NCBI RefSeq assembly: GCF_900182795.1
Contig: NZ_FXTX01000017.1
Location: forward strand, 1-35,699
Reading direction: 5' to 3'
Length of the DNA stretch: 35,699 bases
Source: Venenivibrio stagnispumantis
GTDB taxonomy: Bacteria; Aquificota; Aquificia; Aquificales; Hydrogenothermaceae
The notes below the pieces were generated by a model. The model saw nothing but the letters and a program-made list of their open reading frames with translations, was not told the origin of the DNA and searched no databases. This document shows positions 25,428 to 33,239 of the stretch, piece by piece; positions within the stretch are counted from its first letter, which is position 1, and every line of letters begins with the position of its first letter. The translations under genes were made by a program, and so were the position numbers.

Positions 25428-25970
25428 TCAACTACCTTTTATTTCTCTACTTTTCTTATTAAGATAATTAAGCATAGTATTTTTGCCACCAATTATAGTT
25501 ATATTAAAATTTCTATTATATTTGACTATCTCTTCTGCATTTGGAAGCCAAATAATAACTCTACCTGAGTTGTTTCGTTGTCTATTATAACTTCTAACAT
25601 TATTAGAGGAGAATATTCTTTCATCAATCTTTCTATAAGCTTTTACATCTATTGCAATATCCAAATCTTTTATGTAAATATCTATATCTCCTCCGCTATC
25701 TAATTCTTTTCTAAATTCTATATCAAAATTTGTATTATTTTTCAAAAATTCATAAGCTTCTTTTTCTACGATTAAACCATGCCCTCTTTTGTCCATATTA
25801 TCAATAAAAGCCTTTGCTCCTATTAACATAGTACCGAAAAATACTAAACCGATGATTAAATTTACTTTTGATAAATAATAACCACCAACGCCACCGATTA
25901 TAAGAAATAAGAAAGTATATCCGGTATTCCTAAGAATAACTTTTTTTATGAACCAAGATGGAGCAGCCAT
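25428..25970 (-). CDS. Membrane-anchored PD-(D/E)XK nuclease-like protein
   Basis: A 180-residue protein with two predicted membrane helices (about 13-30 and 33-52) and a cytosolic domain. The domain has GLIVEKEAYEFLKNN, then GGDIDIYIKDLDIAIDVKAY: an upstream glutamate, an aspartate and a D-V-K triad spaced as in restriction-like nucleases of the NERD or Mrr-like type. RSYNRQRNNSGRVIIWLP follows, fitting the next helix and strand. The nuclease assignment is by motif only. AGGAGG precedes ATG 25970. It lies 15 bases behind the tRNA nucleotidyltransferase gene, so the two are probably co-expressed; a role in RNA or DNA cleavage at the membrane is conjecture. Confidence 0.6.
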   Translation of the reverse strand: MAAPSWFIKKVILRNTGYTFLFLIIGGVGGYYLSKVNLIIGLVFFGTMLIGAKAFIDNMDKRGHGLIVEKEAYEFLKNNTNFDIEFRKELDSGGDIDIYIKDLDIAIDVKAYRKIDERIFSSNNVRSYNRQRNNSGRVIIWLPNAEEIVKYNRNFNITIIGGKNTMLNYLNKKSREIKGS

Positions 25971-25985
25971 TTTAAATCCTCCTTT

Positions 25986-28457
25986 CTAATTATTATAATA
26001 TTTTTTCACATAATCCACTGCATCTTTTTTTGAGGAGATTTTTCCATCTAAATAAAGTTTAAAAATTTCAGATAAGATTTTTTTATAGATAGGAGATGGT
26101 TTTATGCCTATATTTTTTAAATCTTCTCCGGAAATTATATTTTTAAACTCTTTTTCTTTTTTCAATATTTCTATGCTTTTTTCAAAAAAATTAAAATAAA
26201 TTGCAGAAAATGGTAAAATCTCAACCGGTATTGTTTTTAAAAATTTGAAAAACTCAATATTTTTTTCCGGTAAATTTTTAAATTTATCAATAAAATCAAA
26301 AATATATTTAAAATGTTTTATACTTTTATCAAAATGATATTTTTTCAAAACAAAATAAGAAACATCAAAAGGAAGGTGATACATTAAAGCCATCAGATAA
26401 TTACTGTTTTTTTCAATTTTTAAATCAAATAAAACCTTATAAATATTTATAGCTTCTGATATTTTTGCAATAATAACTTCCCTCTCTAAATTGATAAAGC
26501 AGTTTGGAAATATCTGTCTTAAAACTTTATACTCATCCATCAGATTTAAAATATACAGAACATTTTCTTCATCAAAAGTTAGATTTAGCTCTAAATTTAT
26601 TCTGCCTGTTGGTGCTTTTTGTAATAATTTTTCTTCAACAGCAAGCTTTAATAATTTTTCTGTGTTTTTTTCTAATTTATATCCAAATCTACCGGCAAAT
26701 CTTAAAGCTCTTAATATCCTGATTGGGTCTTCTATAAAGCTTGTTTGGTGTAATACTTTTATTCTTTTTTCTTTTATATCTTTCAATCCATCAAAAAAAT
26801 CTATCAAAGTTCCAAATCTATCTTCTGTTATCTCTATTGCTAATGTATTTATTGTAAAATCTCTTCTGTATAAATCTTCAAATATAGTTGCTTTTTCAAC
26901 TTTTGGATAAGCTCCTGGATATTCGTAGCTTTCTTTTCTTGCAGTAGCAAAATCAAATTTAATTCCATTTTCAAGTTTTAATGTAGCAGTCATAAATTCT
27001 TTAAAGAAATAAACGGATATTTTTCTATTTTTTACATAATCTTTTATAATTTTTTCTATATCTCCTTCAACGATAATATCTATATCTAAGCTTTTTTTAG
27101 ATAATATAAAATCCCTTACAATGCCACCTACTAAATAAACCCTATAGCCATTTTCTTTTGCTATTTTTCCGATAATTTTTAGCTCTTTATATATATCTTC
27201 CGGTAGAAAATGTTTTAATCTATCTTTTACATTTTTTTCTTTTGGTTTTTCCTTTTTTGCTAAAAATATTTTTTCTTTATCTAAGATAGGCTTATACAAT
27301 GCTTTTAATATATCTTTTTTTGATACAATACCTACCGGTTTTTGTTTTTCCAATACAGGAAATATATCCTGCTCGTATTTTGATATTTCTTTTTCAGCTT
27401 CCCACAAAGATATATTGGCATTTAGCACTATAAGATTATCATCAAATTTATTATTTATAACTATTCCTTCATACTTTCCTTCTTGATTTATTAATATTTT
27501 TATACCATCAGAATGCTTTAAGGATGTGGTAATTTCTACCGGAATAGCTATATCTTTTAATTTTTTTGTGTCTGATAGATATTTTTTTAGTAAAAATTCT
27601 AAATAATCCTGCAGTTGATTTAAGGAAAATGTTTTTATTGTAGCACTTGCGGCACTCCAATGACCACCACCACCGAAAATAGATAAAATCTGGCTTAAAT
27701 CAATCTCTTTATTGCCTGACCTTCCAATGATTGTTATTTTATTTTTCGTTTGAAGGAGAATAAATACTGCATCTACATTATTAAACTCTTCAATTAGATT
27801 TATTGCAGAAGATATATCCGGAATATATTCCGAAATATATGCAGATGCTATTAAAATGGTTTTATTATCTAAATAAAGATTGTAGCTATTTTTTAATAAT
27901 TTTTCAAAAACTTGGATTTTATCAGAATTTAATCTATTTGTTAATATATCAGATATAATTTTTAAATTAGCTCCTTTTTCAAGTAGGTAAGAAGCCATTT
28001 TTAAATCTTGCGAAGTTGTTAGATTATAACAAAATTTACCTGTATCTTCATATATTCCAAGTGCTAAGATTGTTGCATCAATATTATCTATATATACTTT
28101 TTTTCTTTTTAATTTTTCAACAATGATAGTGGTAGCAGAACCATAATTTTTAATATGATATTTTATATCTTTTTTGTATTCATCTATCGGATGATGGTCG
28201 TATATCTCTATTTTTTTATAGATTTTGCTATTTAAATTATCTACATAATGGCTATCTACAAGATAAATTTTTTCTGCATTTTTATCAAAGTGTCCGATTT
28301 TATTTTTAAATCTATCAGAAAAAATATTTAAAGTTAGCCTAACGGTTTCTGAATAAGCATTTGGTAAGACAATTTTTGCATTATATAATAAAGATAATCC
28401 ATAAGCAGAAGATAAAGCATCTAAATCTGCACCTTCTTGTAATAAAACAAGTTGCAA
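25986..28457 (-). CDS. tRNA nucleotidyltransferase with N-terminal DHH and CBS domains
   Basis: An 823-residue class II tRNA nucleotidyltransferase. Residues 1 to about 295 are a DHH phosphoesterase part (Asp68 in YLVDSH, DHH at 87-89 in YDHHP, and a DHHA1 motif FGGGGHWSAAS). About 300-395 holds a CBS pair (ending FPVLEKQKPVGIVSKKDIL). The catalytic domain starts near 430: VYLVGGIVRDFILSKKSLDIDIIVEGD with the DxD metal pair, then RRDFTINTLAIEI, then IRILRALRFAGRFGY. Aquifex divides CCA synthesis between CC-adding and A-adding enzymes and one of them has this long architecture; which activity applies here cannot be read directly. Start TTG 28457 after AGAGG. Confidence 0.9.
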   Translation of the reverse strand: MQLVLLQEGADLDALSSAYGLSLLYNAKIVLPNAYSETVRLTLNIFSDRFKNKIGHFDKNAEKIYLVDSHYVDNLNSKIYKKIEIYDHHPIDEYKKDIKYHIKNYGSATTIIVEKLKRKKVYIDNIDATILALGIYEDTGKFCYNLTTSQDLKMASYLLEKGANLKIISDILTNRLNSDKIQVFEKLLKNSYNLYLDNKTILIASAYISEYIPDISSAINLIEEFNNVDAVFILLQTKNKITIIGRSGNKEIDLSQILSIFGGGGHWSAASATIKTFSLNQLQDYLEFLLKKYLSDTKKLKDIAIPVEITTSLKHSDGIKILINQEGKYEGIVINNKFDDNLIVLNANISLWEAEKEISKYEQDIFPVLEKQKPVGIVSKKDILKALYKPILDKEKIFLAKKEKPKEKNVKDRLKHFLPEDIYKELKIIGKIAKENGYRVYLVGGIVRDFILSKKSLDIDIIVEGDIEKIIKDYVKNRKISVYFFKEFMTATLKLENGIKFDFATARKESYEYPGAYPKVEKATIFEDLYRRDFTINTLAIEITEDRFGTLIDFFDGLKDIKEKRIKVLHQTSFIEDPIRILRALRFAGRFGYKLEKNTEKLLKLAVEEKLLQKAPTGRINLELNLTFDEENVLYILNLMDEYKVLRQIFPNCFINLEREVIIAKISEAINIYKVLFDLKIEKNSNYLMALMYHLPFDVSYFVLKKYHFDKSIKHFKYIFDFIDKFKNLPEKNIEFFKFLKTIPVEILPFSAIYFNFFEKSIEILKKEKEFKNIISGEDLKNIGIKPSPIYKKILSEIFKLYLDGKISSKKDAVDYVKKYYNN

Positions 28458-28480
28458 TTTTTTAACCTCTGGTATATAAT
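28452..28480 (+). promoter_or_regulatory. Promoter of tRNA-Leu, overlapping the start of the divergent gene
   Basis: TTGCAA at 28452-28457, exactly 17 bases, TATAAT at 28475-28480, then 14 bases to the mature tRNA end at 28495. The -35 box covers the TTG start codon of the divergent nucleotidyltransferase, and the -10 lies in the near-palindrome TATAATATTAT, which also reads as TATTAT leftward. Confidence 0.62.
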
Positions 28481-28494
28481 ATTATTCTTGATTA

Positions 28495-28578
28495 GCCCAG
28501 GTGGCGAAACTGGCAGACGCGCTATCTTGAGGGGGTAGTGCCCGAGAGGGCGTGTGGGTTCGAGTCCCACCCTGGGCA
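28495..28578 (+). tRNA. tRNA-Leu, anticodon GAG
   Basis: Full class II cloverleaf. The acceptor GCCCAGG pairs with CCTGGGC, with discriminator A28578. The anticodon stem CTATC/GGTAG (one T-G pair) encloses the loop TTGAGGG with anticodon GAG, reading CUC/CUU leucine codons. The variable arm is GCCC-GAGA-GGGC and the T arm is GTGGG-TTCGAGT-CCCAC. No CCA is encoded; the next bases are TTTTTATT, so the end must be added enzymatically. The gene ends three bases before the stop codon of the convergent pmbA. Confidence 0.97.
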
Positions 28579-28581
28579 TTT

Positions 28582-29907
28582 TTATTCTCCGGCAACAACC
28601 ATCTCTTCAACAATCACAGAAGGGGAACCTACATTCCCATAAAACTCTAAATCATTACCTACATAAGATATTTTATTTAACAGGTTTATAAAATTATCTG
28701 CAATTGTCATACCTGAAACAGCCTGAACCTTTTCTCCTTTGCTAAATAAAATCCCTGATATACCAAGAGAAAATTCACCGGATATTGGGTCAGCAGTATG
28801 TAATCCCATCATATCTATAACATATAAAATCTCATCATAATTTTTCATCATTTCTTTTATATCTGTATCTGTTGGCTCTAAATAAAAATTAGTTATTCCA
28901 ACAGAAGGAAGAGATTTAACACCATTTCTTACCGCATTTCCGGTTGATTTTGTATTTAATTTTTTTGCAGTATATAAATTATGTAAAAAGCCTTTAAAAA
29001 TACCATTTTGTATAAGAACTGTTTTGCCTTTTGGAATACCTTCCGCATCGTAAGAAGAAGTTGCCAATCCTTTTGGTAATCTACCATTATCTATTATATT
29101 AACAACATCAGATGCAACGATTGTATTTTCTTTATTTGCAAAGAGAGTTTTTCCTTTTATTAAAGCATCTGCTGTAAAGGCAGAGGAAAATGTATCAAGT
29201 AGCTCAGCAAAAGCAAAAGGTGGAAAATATACTGCTATTTTTCTTGTAGTTAAAGGTTTTGCATTTAATAAAGAAACTGCATGATAAACAGCATCTTTTG
29301 CCAATTTATTTAAATCTAAATCTTGTAAAAATCTTGTGGCTTTGTATTGCCATACAATTTGAGAATCTCCATTTTCTTCTGCAACAGCCGAAACCATAGC
29401 AGTATATATCGTTCCTTTCTCTTTTATCTCTACATTATTTGAATTTATTAAATATGTTTCATATATATTTTCTATAAATGTTGAACTTCTAACTTTTTTA
29501 ATTCTATCATCAAGGGATTTTGTTATTCTTTCAAGCTCTATTGCATTTATTGCTTTATCTAAGGGTGGTAAAGATGCTGTAAATGTATCAAAATATTCTA
29601 TTTTTTCTGTTTCTTGTAGCTTGTCTATTATTATATTTCCATCATCAGGTGATGTTATTTTTGACAGTTCTTTTGCTTTATTTATCGTATCTTTTATAGC
29701 TTCTTCTGTAAAAGAGCTACTATAAGCAAAACCTTGAGCTTTATTGTTTAATACTCTTATGGAGAATTCTATATCATCTGAGGTTGTGATAGATTCAAGC
29801 TGAAAATCGTTTGATTCTGCTTTTAATTTTGATACTTTTTGATAATAAATTTCCCAATCATATCCTTTTAATTGGGTTTTTGCTATATCTATTATTTTTT
29901 CAATCAT
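28582..29907 (-). CDS. pmbA: TldE/PmbA-family protein
   Basis: A 441-residue member of the TldD/PmbA family. TldD is the metalloprotease with HExxxH; TldE/PmbA is its partner without the motif. No HExxxH is visible here, so it is the PmbA-type subunit; the complex degrades unfolded peptides and matures some modified peptides. Typical segments are VLNNKAQGFAYSSSFTEEAI, IIDNGRLPKGLATSSYDAEG and the C-terminal SGEFSLGISG. No tldD gene is in the window. ATG 29907 follows AAAGGAG and overlaps the thioesterase stop by eight bases. Its end nearly touches the opposing tRNA-Leu, so read-through of either would give antisense RNA. Confidence 0.9.
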   Translation of the reverse strand: MIEKIIDIAKTQLKGYDWEIYYQKVSKLKAESNDFQLESITTSDDIEFSIRVLNNKAQGFAYSSSFTEEAIKDTINKAKELSKITSPDDGNIIIDKLQETEKIEYFDTFTASLPPLDKAINAIELERITKSLDDRIKKVRSSTFIENIYETYLINSNNVEIKEKGTIYTAMVSAVAEENGDSQIVWQYKATRFLQDLDLNKLAKDAVYHAVSLLNAKPLTTRKIAVYFPPFAFAELLDTFSSAFTADALIKGKTLFANKENTIVASDVVNIIDNGRLPKGLATSSYDAEGIPKGKTVLIQNGIFKGFLHNLYTAKKLNTKSTGNAVRNGVKSLPSVGITNFYLEPTDTDIKEMMKNYDEILYVIDMMGLHTADPISGEFSLGISGILFSKGEKVQAVSGMTIADNFINLLNKISYVGNDLEFYGNVGSPSVIVEEMVVAGE

Positions 29908-30310
29908 TGATGACTCCTTTAAATTTTTCCAATAAAAATGGTGGAATTGATACTATCTTTCTTGTTTTTCTATCTATACAGCAATGGGAGGTTTTTCCGG
30001 TAGCTACTAAAATATCTTCTTTAAAAATCTGATAAAAAAAGCTAAATTTAAATCTATTAAACTCTTCAATGTTAAATAATATATAAAATTTATCTTGAAA
30101 ATAAAGGGGCTGGTGATACTCTACCTCTAATTTTAGTAAAACTACATCTATATTGATTTCTTCCCTTAGTTTTGGATAAGGATAACCTATATATTCAAGA
30201 AAAAAACCACGGACTTCCTCAAAATAACGGGGATAGTTTGAATGATGAACTATCCCCTGTGCATCTGTTTCATAAAAATTAACTTTTCTATCGTATCTTA
30301 ATTTAATCAT
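29900..30310 (-). CDS. Hotdog-fold acyl-CoA thioesterase (YbgC/4HBT type)
   Basis: A 136-residue 4-hydroxybenzoyl-CoA thioesterase-like protein. The active-site segment FYETDAQGIVHHSNYPRYFEE contains the expected Asp16 and the HHSNY region. The remainder forms the expected hotdog strand pattern (VEYHQPLYFQDKFYILF, ATGKTSHCCIDRKTRKIVSIP). YbgC members cleave short-chain or ACP-linked acyl thioesters and are often near tol-pal genes, which are absent here. Its ATG shares one base with the upstream stop, implying coupling. Substrate unknown. Confidence 0.9.
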   Translation of the reverse strand: MIKLRYDRKVNFYETDAQGIVHHSNYPRYFEEVRGFFLEYIGYPYPKLREEINIDVVLLKLEVEYHQPLYFQDKFYILFNIEEFNRFKFSFFYQIFKEDILVATGKTSHCCIDRKTRKIVSIPPFLLEKFKGVIND

Positions 30311-30714
30311 TACTCCTCAGCATTTTCAAGTAGCTCAATAACCCTTTTGGCCCCTTCTATAAATCCAAGGGTTTCTTCATCAAACTGTACAATATATCCT
30401 TTAACTTCTTCATCTGATTGACCTTCTAATACTTCCTTTGATGCAACCACTATTGCCAATTCTCCACTATCTAAAAGTTCATCCCAAGATTCTCCATAAG
30501 GGAAAGGAATAAATATTTCCACTTCTCCTTTGTAGATTGATAATAATAGATAAAATTCTTCCTCTTCTTCATCAAAATCTACATCAACATCTACCATAAA
30601 TGGCGTATCTTCCCTTTCAAGTTCTTGTAAGAGATAATCATCCTCTTCAAAAACAGCTACTATTTTGTTATCTTCTGAAACTACAACATCATAGGGCATG
30701 TAAATTTCTTCCAT
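30310..30714 (-). CDS. Small acidic protein of unknown function
   Basis: A 134-residue, very acidic protein with no Cys. The pattern is strand-rich (VVVSEDNKIVAVFEEDDYLL, VDVDVDFDEEEEEFYLLLSI, VEIFIPFPYGESWDELL) and ends in a helix (FIEGAKRVIELLENAEE). I do not recognise a family. The start is ATG 30714, since AAGGAG then lies six bases upstream; the ATG at 30720 abuts that site. Position between the phosphohexomutase and the thioesterase, with eight- to thirteen-base and one-base junctions, shows it is an operon member. A structural or adaptor role is only a guess. Confidence 0.75.
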   Translation of the reverse strand: MEEIYMPYDVVVSEDNKIVAVFEEDDYLLQELEREDTPFMVDVDVDFDEEEEEFYLLLSIYKGEVEIFIPFPYGESWDELLDSGELAIVVASKEVLEGQSDEEVKGYIVQFDEETLGFIEGAKRVIELLENAEE

Positions 30715-30727
30715 TTTCATCTCCTTT

Positions 30728-32101
30728 TTAGATTAAATTTTTTGCTTCTTGTAATAATTTTTCTGTTAATTCTTTTGAAGGTGTTTCTACATATATTCTT
30801 AATACTGGCTCTGTGCCGGAAGCTCTAAATAATATCCAGCTGTCATCTTCAAAAATAAATTTAACGCCATCTGTTAAATCTATTTCTCTAATCTTTAATC
30901 CGGCAAATTTTTCAGGTTTTTCTTCTTTTAATCTTTTTATTAGCTCTGTTCCTTGATTAGATTGTAATTTTAAATCTTCCCTGAGATAATAAGCTGTTCC
31001 AAACTCTTTAAATAGATTTTTTATAATTTCTGTCAAAGGTTTATCATATAAATTTATCATTTCTAATATCAAAAGTCCGGATAATAATCCATCTCTTTCC
31101 GGAATATGAAATCCAAATCCATATCCACCGGATTCTTCACCACCGAAAGCAACATTTTCTTTAAGCATTATATCTGCTACATATTTAAATCCTACCGGTG
31201 TTTTATATAAATTTACTCCTTCTTTTTTACATATTCTATCAACAAGATAGGAAGTAGATACTGTTTTTACTACAGAACCTTTTATTTTTTTATTTCTTAT
31301 AATATGTAATAATAAAAGAGCATAAACAATTTGGGTGCTTACAAACTCACCATCTTCTGCTACTATACCGACCCTATCAGAATCTCCATCATTTGCAATA
31401 CCAACTATGGATTCTGTTGCAACCACCTTAGCTTTAAGTAAAGATAGATTTTTTTCTATTGGCTCCGGATGATGAAATCCAAAATAAGGGTCTTTATAAT
31501 GATTTATTTCTATGGTTTCTATAAAACTATTTTTTAATAACTCTCTTAACAATCCGCAGGAAGTTCCATGCATTGCATCATGGACTACTCTTTGAGTTTT
31601 TTGTTTAAATATATCCGGTTCTATGTAGCTTATTAATTTTTCTATATATCTTTGGTTTAAATCTTCTTCCTGCCAGTTTGTCTTTCCTGTTTTTATAGAA
31701 GATTTACCAATTCTATTTTCAACATCCTGTATTATATCAGGGGTTGCCGGTCCTCCATAAATTCCTTTAATTTTATATCCGTTATATCTATAATCATTAT
31801 GAGAGGCAGTTATCATTACCCCTTCATCTGCTTTTAACTCTTTTACAGCCAAGGATAAAGCCGGTGTAGTGCAATCAGTTTTTGAGATAATTACATCAAA
31901 TCCATTTGAAGAAAAAACTTCTGCAACTGCTTTTGCAAATTCCGTAGATAAAAATCTTGTATCATATCCTACGATAACTTTTTTTCCATTTCTATTTTTT
32001 AAAGATTCTGCGTGAGCCTGAGCTACTTTCATAAGATTTTCAAAAGTAAATTCTTTTGCTACAACTGCTCTCCATCCATCAGTTCCAAATTTTATCTCCA
32101 T
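30728..32101 (-). CDS. Alpha-D-phosphohexomutase (phosphoglucomutase/phosphomannomutase)
   Basis: A 457-residue four-domain phosphohexomutase that interconverts sugar-6- and sugar-1-phosphates. All loops are intact: FGTDGWRA at the N-terminus, the phosphoserine loop TASHNDYRYNGYK with Ser100, the metal loop NDGDSDR, the sugar loop GEESGGYG and the phosphate loop RASGTEPVLRIYVE. This contrasts with the degenerate domain of the fusion at 3735. I start at ATG 32101, seven bases after AAAGGGG; a longer in-frame start at 32146 would lie inside the preceding small frame and lacks family likeness. Glucose, mannose or glucosamine preference cannot be told; GlmM usually reads SHNP. Confidence 0.93.
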   Translation of the reverse strand: MEIKFGTDGWRAVVAKEFTFENLMKVAQAHAESLKNRNGKKVIVGYDTRFLSTEFAKAVAEVFSSNGFDVIISKTDCTTPALSLAVKELKADEGVMITASHNDYRYNGYKIKGIYGGPATPDIIQDVENRIGKSSIKTGKTNWQEEDLNQRYIEKLISYIEPDIFKQKTQRVVHDAMHGTSCGLLRELLKNSFIETIEINHYKDPYFGFHHPEPIEKNLSLLKAKVVATESIVGIANDGDSDRVGIVAEDGEFVSTQIVYALLLLHIIRNKKIKGSVVKTVSTSYLVDRICKKEGVNLYKTPVGFKYVADIMLKENVAFGGEESGGYGFGFHIPERDGLLSGLLILEMINLYDKPLTEIIKNLFKEFGTAYYLREDLKLQSNQGTELIKRLKEEKPEKFAGLKIREIDLTDGVKFIFEDDSWILFRASGTEPVLRIYVETPSKELTEKLLQEAKNLI

Positions 32102-32112
32102 AATTTTCCCCT

Positions 32113-32274
32113 TTATATTGATTTTTTCTTTTCTTTTATGCTCCAATATATACTATCAAACATATCTATCAATTCTTTCTCAAAAGATTCTGCCAAATCA
32201 TCTACATAATTACTATCTACCACAATATCCCATAGATAAGGATTATTTCCTACTACTGTTATTCCATCACCTAT
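32113..32274 (-). CDS. 53-codon frame with apparent AUA start
   Basis: Between the ADP-ribosylglycohydrolase and phosphohexomutase genes, the minus strand has a frame of 53 codons starting GDGITVVGNNPYLWDIVVDS and ending in a charged helix IYWSIKEKKKSI. Codon use matches the neighbours. The only suitable start seven bases after a strong GGAGGT is ATA at 32274; the upstream in-frame extension has no ATG, GTG or TTG before a TGA. The first ordinary start is an internal GTG (32223), leaving 36 codons. The TAA overlaps the next gene's ribosome site, suggesting coupling. Function unknown. It could be a decayed gene fragment or carry an error in the adjacent run of seven A. Confidence 0.45.
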   Translation of the reverse strand: MGDGITVVGNNPYLWDIVVDSNYVDDLAESFEKELIDMFDSIYWSIKEKKKSI

Positions 32275-32287
32275 TTTTTTACCTCCG

Positions 32288-33235
32288 CTAATGGATAGCT
32301 ACTTTTTCTAATTTCTTTGCCACTTCTACTATTTCATTATATCTTTTTAAATTATTAATCCATCTTTCAGGAAAATCCTCATTTCCATTATATGCTCCTA
32401 CAAATGCACCTGTCAATAGGGCTATGCTATCTGTATCTCCACCATAATATCCATAACAATTTGCCGCATTAATTATAGCTTCTTCAACATTTTCCGGAGT
32501 TTTTAAAAATATAAATAATGCTTGAGATAATGCTTCAAGGGCAAAATTTCCATTTCCAAGCTCATTTATTGCTTTTTCATAAGAGGCATCTTCTTTTATA
32601 AGATTTAAAACTTTTCTTAAATAACTTTTTGTTTCTTCTTTTTTGACAAAAGTTTTTAATAATTTTATAAAATATTCTGTTTCTTCCGGTAAATAAAATC
32701 TTCCTTGAATTAACTCTCCTATTGCAACAGCTATTACAGAAGCAGCATCAAGCACTATCTCATTTCTATGGGTAAGCATAACGATAGCCTTAGAACCTTC
32801 TACTGCAAGTATAGGATTTTTATAATGGAACATACCAACAGGAATAGCCGGTAAAGCTCCTTCTATTGAGCTACTGCTTCTGTCTATCTCTATGCCATTT
32901 TTAAGATTATGTATAGCAATTAAAAAATAAGGGTCTATATAGTTATGAAGTTCTTCCTTTTCTTCCCATTCTACGTATCTATAAATAATATCCTGAATAT
33001 CAATTCTTCCTTTTTCTGCTATTGATTTTGCAACAAGCATAACAATATCAAACTCTGATGTGTTTTCTCCGGCTTTTAGAAAATTAGAAGGAGAAGATGG
33101 ATGAGGGTCAACTAAATCTTTTACTTTATCTCCATAATGAAGAATAACCTCATCTACCGGAAGTTCTTCAACAGTCATACCAAGGCTATCACCTATACCT
33201 GCACCAAGCAATGTTCCTATGAATTTTTCTTCCAT
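32288..33235 (-). CDS. ADP-ribosylglycohydrolase homologue with altered first metal motif
   Basis: A 315-residue ADP-ribosylglycohydrolase-fold protein. The start FIGTLLGAGIGDSLGMTVEE and the second metal motif GGDTDSIALLTGAFVGAYNG (265-270) fit the family (DraG, ARH). The first metal motif, normally TDDT, reads TSEF at 59-62 followed by Asp63, so one or both first-site metal ligands are changed. It might bind its ligand without efficient hydrolysis or use shifted residues. It lies four bases after lysS and before the small AUA-start frame. No ADP-ribosyltransferase is visible in the window. ATG 33235. Confidence 0.85.
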   Translation of the reverse strand: MEEKFIGTLLGAGIGDSLGMTVEELPVDEVILHYGDKVKDLVDPHPSSPSNFLKAGENTSEFDIVMLVAKSIAEKGRIDIQDIIYRYVEWEEKEELHNYIDPYFLIAIHNLKNGIEIDRSSSSIEGALPAIPVGMFHYKNPILAVEGSKAIVMLTHRNEIVLDAASVIAVAIGELIQGRFYLPEETEYFIKLLKTFVKKEETKSYLRKVLNLIKEDASYEKAINELGNGNFALEALSQALFIFLKTPENVEEAIINAANCYGYYGGDTDSIALLTGAFVGAYNGNEDFPERWINNLKRYNEIVEVAKKLEKVAIH

Positions 33236-33239
33236 ATTT

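Noticed and set aside
26491-26910. Long rightward frame inside the tRNA nucleotidyltransferase gene
   Set aside because: Antisense shadow of a conserved coding region; composition (Ser/Phe/Asn rich) is that of reversed AT-rich codons, and no ribosome site is present.
32012-32209. Rightward 65-codon frame over the start of the phosphohexomutase gene
   Set aside because: Antisense to the FGTDGWRA region and to the small leftward frame; composition typical of shadows.
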